This document shows, one piece after another, positions 58,201-64,000 of a DNA stretch of 64,000 nt; positions within the stretch are counted from its first letter, which is position 1; every line of letters starts with the position of its first letter. The notes under the pieces are model-generated. The model was not told the origin of the DNA. It saw only the letters and a list, made by a program, of their open reading frames with translations, and searched no databases. The stretch is from Pararge aegeria. Its lineage: Eukaryota > Arthropoda > Insecta > Lepidoptera > Nymphalidae. The position numbers and the translations under genes are program-made. The stretch covers positions 1,302,001 through 1,366,000 of the forward strand of contig NC_053181.1 of the NCBI RefSeq assembly GCF_905163445.1, in the 5' to 3' direction.

Positions 58201-60710
58201 CAGCAAAGACAAAGTCAAAGTCAAAAATGTCTTTATTCAAGTAGGCCCATAGGTGGCACTTTTGATGCGTACGTAAGAATTACACGGTAGTGAGATGATG
58301 GCGATAACCACATTCGTAAACTTAAAACTAAAGCTACGAGGGTTCCAAACGCGTCCTGGTCTAAGAAGAAGCCCACAACAAACTTAGCCGGGTGTTTTTT
58401 TTTATGTTATCACCATCTCACAATGTCATTTAAAATTATTAGAAGAGCAACCTGGTTAGAGCAATAATTTACACCCAAGCTTTTTTTATCGATTACGTAG
58501 TCCTTTATACTATAATAGGACTTTCCTATAAGCTTACGTTTAATACCAACTTTGAACTTTTTAAGAGACATCTCCAAGATGTCAATAGGTAGTTCATGGT
58601 AGAATTGTATGCAATTTTCTTTAAACGAATTATGAATTTTATGTAACCTAGTATATTGCACTGTAAGTTTATTCTTACTTCTAATGTTTAAATTATTGCA
58701 GTAACATTTTTTCTTAAATTTAGAAATGTTCTTATGAACGTACATTAAATTTTCAAATAGTACTGACTGCACTGTATACACTGTCATTATTTTAAAATCT
58801 TTAAATTTAGCATTAAACCTATACCCCTAATCGGTTTCCACGCGACATCGTTTCGGAACGCTAATTCGCTTAGCGGCACGTCTGTGTCAACAGGGTGGTA
58901 ACTAGGGACGGCGGCAGTCTTCCACCAGACCAGACAAGAGAAAATTTAGAAATTATAAATTCCCAAATTACCCACGCTGGGAATCGAAGCCGGGACCTCT
59001 AAATTAAATCCACAGCGCTCACCTCTGCGCCAAGGAGGTCGTCATAAATCCGAAGTTGAAGTTGTTAAGTTTAGTTAAGTTTATTTGGATAAGTATGAAC
59101 AGTTACTTGTTCCCAATCTTATTGAAGCACACGTTGGTCAAAGGCAGAACATGAGTCTGCAAGGTCTTGTATATGTAGAACCGCTTGCCCGTCGGACCCT
59201 CGTGCTCGGTCCTCTTCTTCAACGTCTCCAGGCACTGCTCCAACTGCTCGCGTACCTCCTCCGTGATGAGCAGTTCCTTCTGGTAGAGGCGATTCGCTAT
59301 CTCCTTTATGTCGGAACTGTATAATGTTAAACCTTACCGAGTAGGGACAACAGACAGGTGTAAACTTTTTTAGGTTGCTTATGAAAACAGAAGTTTTTCA
59401 ATAACTAAAATAACCTTACGTCTCACATATTCAAAACTCCGCCTAATTGTCCATCGAGTAAACCAGTTATTCTATAATTTTTTCTGTAATTTAATGTGGT
59501 GTACAATAAAAGTGTATTCATTCATTCATTCATTCAAATTAAATTCCAATTCAAAAATGTTTTATTAATGTAGACCTTATCACAGGCACTTATGAAGCGT
59601 TCATACATTTAACATGTTAACTTATGTTAGGTGATGGGAATAACTGCATTCGTTAACTTAAAACTAGGTTCCAAACGCGCCCTGGTCTAAGAAGAGCCCA
59701 CAACAAACTTAGTCAGGTTTTTTGTTATCACCATCTCAAAGTCGAGTTAATATTTAGCTATGATGTAAGAGCAATTCATACCAAAGCTTTTTTATCATTC
59801 ATGTATTCCTTCATATTATAATTGGAGAGCGAAATGTCTGCATATTATTTAAGATAGCTGAACCGGGCGGGTTTCTCTTTCAGGGCTGTGGTTATTTTTA
59901 ATTTTCATCATTTCTGTAAATCAAGTCATGTGCTCTGCGTTTTTGGCCGCGGTGTATAAGTTGGTAAGTGTTTTATTTATTTAAAGTAAAAGTCAAATCT
60001 TTCTTTATTCAAACAGGCACATATATGGCACTTTTGATGCGTACATTACATGTAAAAATATAACATAAACGTGAATTGATGGCGATAACTAAATACTCAA
60101 CTTAAAAACTAATGCTACGAGGGTTCCAAACTAGCTCTGGTCTAAAAAGAAGCCCGCAATAAAGCCGGTTTTTTTTTGTTATCCCCATCTCACATTGTCA
60201 AAAGTATTGCAATTACGTGAAAAAGCGCGAGTGACCCCATGGCGCAGGTAGTAAAATTATAATTACGAGGAAGTTTGTAATGTAAAGCTGTAGTGTAGTA
60301 TAGCTCATTCACGTGCAATTCAGCTACGGCTGATCAGAATACAGTTTGTTTAAAATTAAAGCCTGGCGAAAGAAATCTAATTTGATATTTATTTAATAAG
60401 TTTTGTCTGGTAATGGAATGAAACCAGCTTCATCTTATTTAAGTGATTTACTTAAATAAAGTAGGTACATAACTTCCTGAAAGAAAGTAACTAAAAAACA
60501 ACTAACTTGTTTTGCTTTTCAGCCTGCAGTCTGACTTGGAGTTGTGACTTTTTTTAGAATATTGTTTAAGGCGTGATTACTAATATTACAATCTTACTTG
60601 CAATTCAAATCCAAGAGGTCAATGTCCTTGTTTTTCACGACGCCTTTTTGTAAATACTCCAAAACGATTCCAGGGGGATGATACCTCAAATGAAACTTAA
60701 GTAACTTCAT
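49279..60710 (-). CDS. DAW1: DAW1 (WDR69), dynein assembly factor with WD repeats
   Basis: This cytoplasmic WD-repeat adapter helps assemble and transport axonemal outer-arm dyneins into cilia and flagella. Nine exons with consistent phases: 60710-60598, 59316-59107, 57640-57518, 56471-56287, 55231-55099, 54192-54033, 52206-52069, 50299-50207, 49383-49279; 419 residues (human 415). Residues 1-37 match the DAW1-specific N-terminus ('MKLLKFHLRYHPPGIVLEY', 'DIDLLDL'). From about 85 to the end are WD40 repeats, with blocks 'GSYDRTCKIWD', 'GSFDKTAKIWD', 'GSMDHLAKLFD', 'GSFDGTISMWD', 'ASLDGSAKLWD', 'SSSDNSARVYD', 'ASADRSARVWN' and 'ASKDNTCRIWR' (C-terminus), i.e. eight blades. The last acceptor is a less usual TCATAAG. 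Introns hold many SINE and LINE insertions. An RFX X-box lies about 130 bp upstream. Confidence 0.96.
49555..49770. repeat. Fold-back element (family F)
   Basis: It begins 'ggatagaagcacgcgttact', with arms 'atgcaaattaagcttaattt' and 'gaagcttaattttcataata', and an inner inverted pair around 'cgaagatctgtttggtgtgg'. It is in DAW1 intron 8's downstream neighbour. Confidence 0.65.
50880..51140 (+). mobile_element. tRNA-derived SINE (family A)
   Basis: This is a near full-length plus copy from 'cggccgactggcgcagtggg' to a TATTTATTTATTTA-type tail. It is in DAW1 intron 7. Confidence 0.88.
51296..52065 (-). mobile_element. LINE, about 770 bp of 3' end
   Basis: On the minus strand the 3' tail is AAGTCAAAG-type repeats at the left. 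Coding traces include 'QYTRLHKIHNSFKGNCIQFY', 'LEMSLKKFKVCIKRKLIEK' and, further upstream, a stretch reading like 'KRAVRSIYKMGPRESLRDKF', the familiar end of Jockey-type reverse transcriptase ORFs. It stops 4 bp short of DAW1 exon 7. Confidence 0.85.
52252..52400 (+). mobile_element. tRNA-headed SINE (family C)
   Basis: Head-like 'gatagactcgtgggtaaggc' and B-box-like GAGTTCGAGCCCCGGC are followed by 'cgcaccaataacttttcgga' and 'cacttgctttaaacggtgaa'. Partial copies occur at 22.5, 43.4 and 53.35 kb. Confidence 0.6.
52420..52860 (-). mobile_element. LINE 3' end
   Basis: The same family as 51296-52065, more diverged. It encodes 'LHKISNSFEGNCIQFYNKLP' on the minus strand. It is in DAW1 intron 6. 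Confidence 0.78.
52997..53161. mobile_element. 165-bp near-perfect palindromic MITE
   Basis: The arms of about 70 bp run from CAGGGTGATTACGTATCTCG inward and are matched almost base for base by the right arm ending CGTAATCACCCTG. A short A+T-rich loop ('tttatttattgtatgg') is central. It has no coding capacity. Target duplication is unclear; flanks are GGCCGG and CGGCTC. It sits between two inverted retroposon-tail fragments in DAW1 intron 6. Confidence 0.82.
53515..53860 (-). mobile_element. LINE 3' end and adjacent dispersed repeat
   Basis: 53520-53690 has TTTATTTATTTATT, 'gcggccttatcgcttcggag' and 'gcgatctcttccagg'. 53718-53860 repeats the block at 39.46-39.6 kb ('agactgcatcatcatttacc'). 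It is in DAW1 intron 6. Confidence 0.6.
54233..54400 (+). mobile_element. tRNA-derived SINE (family B)
   Basis: 'cctccctggcgcaacggtga' (A-box-like) and 'ccggattcgattctcggc' (B-box-like) are followed by the 'tagctagttaccaccctacc' body. It is in DAW1 intron 5. Confidence 0.78.
54738..55040 (+). mobile_element. LINE 3' end with TTTGACTT tail
   Basis: 'ttgttgtgggcttcttctaa' ... 'ggaaccctcgtagctttag' ... '(GAT)n gactttgactttgac'. It ends about 60 bp from DAW1 exon 5 in intron 5. Confidence 0.75.
55890..56250. repeat. Fold-back element (family F)
   Basis: Arms are 'catgaaaattaagcttaatt' and 'gaagcttaattttcataata'. Inner blocks are 'tccttatactccacacca' and its inverse. It is in DAW1 intron 4. Confidence 0.65.
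56490..56705 (-). mobile_element. tRNA-derived SINE (family A), partly deleted
   Basis: This is a minus-strand copy with tail 'gaataaataaatatac' at the left. The head at the right has lost the B-box region but keeps 'ctgcccactgcgccagttgg'. It is in DAW1 intron 3. Confidence 0.8.
57190..57500. repeat. Fold-back element (family F)
   Basis: Arms are 'attatgaaaattaagcttaa' and the inverse 'cgtaattttcatattatatc'. The centre is 'ctggtttcggagtaaaacgt'. It ends 18 bp before DAW1 exon 3, in intron 3. Confidence 0.65.
58207..58815 (-). mobile_element. LINE 3' end, well preserved
   Basis: The minus strand holds an open frame over 58410-58787 with 'NLMYVHKNISKFKKKCYCNN', 'LHKIHNSFKENCIQFY' and 'LEMSLKKFKVGIKRKLIGKS'. 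The 3' tail is AAGTCAAAGTCAAA. The frame is a C-terminal fragment only. It is in DAW1 intron 2. Confidence 0.82.
58805..59042 (-). mobile_element. tRNA-derived SINE (family B)
   Basis: The inverse head ('gcgctcacctctgcgccaag', 'gggaatcgaagccgggacct') and body 'gtggtaactagggacg' define it. It is in DAW1 intron 2, abutting the LINE to the left. Confidence 0.75.
59515..60215 (-). mobile_element. Two LINE 3' ends
   Basis: 59560-59850 ('acaggcacttatgaagcgtt') resembles the copy at 7.05 kb and is preceded by (ATTC)n. 59980-60215 ('gcgataactaaatactcaac', 'gctacgagggttccaaacta') is a second subfamily. Both are in DAW1 intron 1. Confidence 0.65.
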
Positions 60711-60839
60711 TGTTATTTTATTCTTTCAGCACTTAATTTATATTAAAGTTAAGGTCATTTTAGAATATTTATCCTTTTACAACTTTTCAGTTTTGTAAAT
60801 TATTACAAAATTACTGCGTCACATTTTGTCAATAAAGCT

Positions 60840-60853
60840 GTTGCCATGGCGAT
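60840..60853 (-). promoter_or_regulatory. RFX X-box upstream of DAW1
   Basis: The minus strand reads ATCGCCATGGCAAC, an exact fit to the X-box consensus RYYNYY-N2-RRNRAC. Its 3' half-site GGCAAC is perfect, and it lies 130 bp upstream of the DAW1 ATG. RFX factors drive ciliary genes through promoter-proximal X-boxes, and DAW1 is such a gene. Confidence 0.8.
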
Positions 60854-61173
60854 GTAGGCTTTCATGGAGGTTCATAAGGTTCTATACGTGACTGTTCTAT
60901 AGATAATTAATATTAGGAAATGTTCTTTTTCTAGTTCTTTTAAAAAATTGCTATAAAGCAATAAGGCCAACAAATTGTACTTCCTACTTTAACGCTCTAT
61001 GTATTTATACTATTTTTGTGAACTTTCTCTGTGGTCAATAATAACAGTGTATTCATTAATTGAATATCACTTGTCCCGTGTCTGATATAGTCCCCTTTAC
61101 TATGCAGGGGATAAGTTATAATGCATGGACTGTAGGTACACGAAATAACATGGCGTTATTTGTCTTGCACTTG

Positions 61174-61440
61174 ACGGCCGAGTGGCGCAGTGGGCAGCGA
61201 CCCTGCTTTCTGAGTCCAAAGTCGTGGGTTCGATTCCCACAACTGGAAAATGTTTGTGTGATGAACATGAATGGTTTTCAGTGTCTGGGTGTTTATCTAT
61301 ATATTATAATTATTTATGTGTATTATATTCATAAAAAAATATTCATCAGATATCTTAGTACCCATAACACAAGCTACGCTTACTTTGGGGCTAGATGGCG
61401 ATGTGTGTATTGTCGTAGTATATTTATATTTATTTATAAC
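61174..61440 (+). mobile_element. tRNA-derived SINE (family A), near full length
   Basis: It runs from 'acggccgagtggcgcagtgg' through 'gggttcgattcccacaactg' to 'atggcgatgtgtgtattgtc' and TATTTATATTTATTTAT. It is among the best preserved copies. Confidence 0.88.
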
Positions 61441-61559
61441 CTTTCTTAACCTCTATAGCGGGGTAACAGTAGTGATCATTGGAACCGCAAGATACTCACA
61501 ATTTTATCATAACTTTACATACAATAAAGGTAGATAGATAGATAAATTGCATTACATTG

Positions 61560-61700
61560 TGTGCAATAAAGAATTTATCTTTAGAGTATATATTAAGAGA
61601 TATAAATAATAAATATTGGAAATAATAAAAGAACAAAAATAAAAATGCGCAAAGGCGGTCGTATCGCTATATCAAATAAAAGATTATTGAAACGGGATAA
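61560..61700 (-). mobile_element. LINE 3'-end trace
   Basis: 'gtgcaataaagaatttatct' and 'aaaggcggtcgtatcgctat' match the 3' ends at 20.6 and 53.5 kb in a diverged form. Confidence 0.45.
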
Positions 61701-61799
61701 TGCAAAATGTCACTATGTGTATGTCATAACGTAAACTACATCAACTATAAATAATACAAAGATATATACGATTACATACAAAGTACCTATATATTTATT

Positions 61800-62899
61800 T
61801 TTTTATTTCAAACAAACACATAAAAAGTAATCCAAATTATACAGATAAAGTCTGTGATTTCCACACTAGGATTCCCTGTGTCGTGGAAATCACTTCCTTC
61901 CAGGCTGAATACAATAATAATACAGTACTTAGTAATAAAACAAAAAAATCAAAAACATAAAAAAAAATAAACAGCTTAGCATACAAATTCTGTTGGAGGA
62001 ATAATGACAAAAAATTGTTCTTTAATGTGTGTAATGTGTGTGCGTGTGTATGATTGTTTTGATGAGTGTGTATGACTGTGGTTGTGTGTGCATGCGTGTG
62101 TCTCTCTGTGTGTTTATTGTATGTTATATTTATATAAGGTATCTATACCTTTATTTACTATCTTATTTTGAACATTGGGCTGTACTTTTACCCTGGTAGT
62201 TCTCCCGTCATCCCTTTTACGTCATGGTTAGCCAAGCCACCAGGCGATGGGTTGGAACACCGTGGGGTTTTGGTTGGTAGGAATCTGACATAACCACAGT
62301 GCTTTCTCTATTCCGCACTGAATAAAAGGGTTTGTAAAAGTTGAATAAAATAACAACAAAAATAATAAAAGCTTCCCGGCATAAAAAATAAACTGAAACA
62401 ACCTAAAAAAAGGTGAAATACCTGGCATCAAAGACAAGACAACATAAAAGACCCTAAGCATTGGCTGAAAAGCCTTATTGCGGCCTATTTTGTGCGGCGA
62501 TCAAAAGTGGGCCACCTCCTTTGTCCTCGCTCACAATCTAGCGACTACTGGCATAGAAATAGTGAGTACCGCGGACCCTGGGGCGGTGTGTCGAGATTCC
62601 TTATCTTGCCATGCACCTTAATGAAAACGGCAATTTTTTTAATCGACTACCAAAAAACTGTGTTCAAATCATAACTTTTTTATATGTTTGAATTTTAGTG
62701 GTCACAGAGCTTTTTGTGTCAGAGCTCGTCCGGGGCAATACTAGGTTGCTCTGTTTATAGGCGATTTTTTTTCCATTCACGATAAGGAGGGCCATCTATG
62801 CTTGGTCTGCCAATAGACATGATGACCGTACAATTTTTTTTTTTTGGTGTTTATTGATGATGGATGCAGTCTAAGATGGTAGCCGGCTAGCCTGTTTGG
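61800..62899. other. Unassigned A+T-rich sequence
   Basis: A short inverted pair, 'tgatttccac' and 'gtggaaatca', lies at about 61855-61892. A TG-rich low-complexity run lies at 62025-62115. No exon or shared repeat is recognised. Confidence 0.4.
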
Positions 62900-63050
62900 A
62901 AATATGGTAGTAATATACCCTAATCGGTTTTAGCATGACATCGCGCCGGAACACTAAATCACTTAGCGGCACGTCTTTGTCGCTAGGATGGTAACTAGCC
63001 ACGGCCAAAGCCTCGTCCAGACCAGAGAAAATTCAGAAATAATCAATTCC
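62900..63050 (-). mobile_element. SINE family B, head missing
   Basis: 'gacatcgcgccggaacacta' , 'gatggtaactagccacggcc' and 'ccagaccagagaaaattcag' match the family B body in reverse; the tRNA-like head is absent. Confidence 0.65.
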
Positions 63051-63972
63051 CACAAACAATCTTTTATTTATCTAATTATATTATCTTATGATTCATGAAC
63101 TATGAAATCGTATTTAGGTATATTTATATTCGAAGTGAGATTGGTATTTATTTTCAATAAATAAAACTGCAAAATCTAGCAATCCGCCATGACAGTAAAA
63201 CGCCGAATTCAAAATTATAACGTCACGAGTTTAAAAACATATTTTATAACTGGTTGAACTTCGAAAATCTCTGCGTAGTTATATCAAGTATTTTGTGATT
63301 TTGAACTATCAGGTGCTTAGTTTTTTTTTAATCAATACCGTAGATAGACAGATACCAAGACTGATAATAGACTTACTAAAGCTCTAATTTTACTATGACG
63401 TCACGAGCGTTTTCGCGGGAAATATTTAAAAAAATATATAATCAAAAAGCAATTTACAATACTTCTGCTAAAATACGATATTAGATACTTCCGAACATAG
63501 GGCAGTTTTCCAAAATGAGGCACCACGCCTACTATAACAATACAAAAAAAAAACACTAGCTGTTTCGCGCTATTTCGCCAGCGTCAGATTCAGTTTTTTT
63601 TTTTTTCTTTTTATAATAATTCTTAATTTGGTAAGTTTGACCTATGTACAGTATTATGTAACAGGATAATTAAAGTACAGTTATAATCGAAAACTAAATC
63701 AAAAAATGAGATGAGATATTAATTATTAAATTTACAAAATAATTACAAATTAGAAATTCTGTCGCAATTGTGTCTGTATTAAACCCAGTCTCCAGGCTGC
63801 CCTACACTAAATGGGGTTTAATATACAGCTTGTACATTGGAGATTTGTATCTATTTATTAATGCCTTCAGAATGCCGTTACTGCTTATCCACGTTCTTTT
63901 CATCAAGGATGCTATTCGTTTTCTTCTGATGGCAAAAAAGTCACCAGTATGAGCCCGCGCGTACAGTTCAGA
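63051..63972. other. Unassigned intergenic sequence
   Basis: No recognisable exon, RNA gene or repeat is found. Several poly-T/poly-A runs (63545, 63597) are present. Confidence 0.4.
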
Positions 63973-64000
63973 CAGTGGCGTGCAGATGCAGATGATATAA
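63973..64000 (+). mobile_element. CAGTGGCGTGCA-family MITE, cut by window end
   Basis: Left terminus CAGTGGCGTGCAG begins near 63974 and the element runs off the window; 'cagatgatataa' matches the interior of the 41.8 kb copy. Confidence 0.6.

Noticed and set aside
61060..61449. 129-codon plus-strand frame
   Set aside because: Most of it is the translated body of a family A SINE.
1..64000. CRISPR arrays, bacterial operons or a prophage
   Set aside because: No regularly spaced direct repeats, no ribosome binding sites and no bacterial gene families. All real genes are split animal genes or the intronless ADA2A.

Overview
This is a stretch of animal nuclear DNA, most probably from a butterfly or moth. 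It is A+T-rich, its genes are split by GT-AG introns, and it is crowded with tRNA-headed SINEs, LINE 3' ends, Helitron-like repeats, hAT-type elements and fold-back elements of the kind usual in Lepidoptera. The order is inferred from repeat style and protein similarity; no species can be named. Five protein-coding genes can be followed exon by exon. For the four split genes, every junction was checked for splice signals and codon phase.

Layout. 1-7,850 is intergenic and repeat-filled, with two G+C-rich patches near 5.0 and 5.7 kb. 7,857-12,100 (minus) is a two-coding-exon DNAJB1/4-type Hsp40 gene, with a long 3' UTR, a 5' UTR intron and a heat-shock promoter (TATA box plus heat-shock element). 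15,513-31,907 (minus) is a 13-exon KAT14/ATAC2 acetyltransferase gene. Its last intron contains, on the opposite strand, the intronless ADA2A gene (15,614-16,891). 32,796-41,466 (minus) is an 8-exon S28-family serine carboxypeptidase (PRCP-like) with its full catalytic triad. 41,500-49,200 is repeat-filled intergenic DNA. 49,279-60,710 (minus) is a 9-exon DAW1 (WDR69) gene with a consensus RFX X-box about 130 bp upstream of its start codon. 60,860-64,000 is repeats and unassigned sequence. Four of the five genes lie on the minus strand; ADA2A alone is on the plus strand.

How the genes relate. KAT14 and ADA2A encode subunits of one chromatin complex, ATAC, and here they are physically interlocked: ADA2A lies wholly inside KAT14's last intron. 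KAT14's final coding exon is antisense to the presumed ADA2A 5' UTR, 8 bp from the ADA2A start codon, and the KAT14 splice acceptor tract is written in the ADA2A start region. This is the most unusual feature of the window. Hsp40, PRCP and DAW1 appear to be unrelated housekeeping, lysosomal and ciliary genes.

Mobile DNA is well resolved in places. There is a 1,407-bp hAT element with an exact 8-bp target duplication in a KAT14 intron, a displaced copy of KAT14 exon 5 lodged inside a repeat in KAT14 intron 1, and several nested insertions with recognisable target duplications. Repeat boundaries not tied to a target duplication are approximate.
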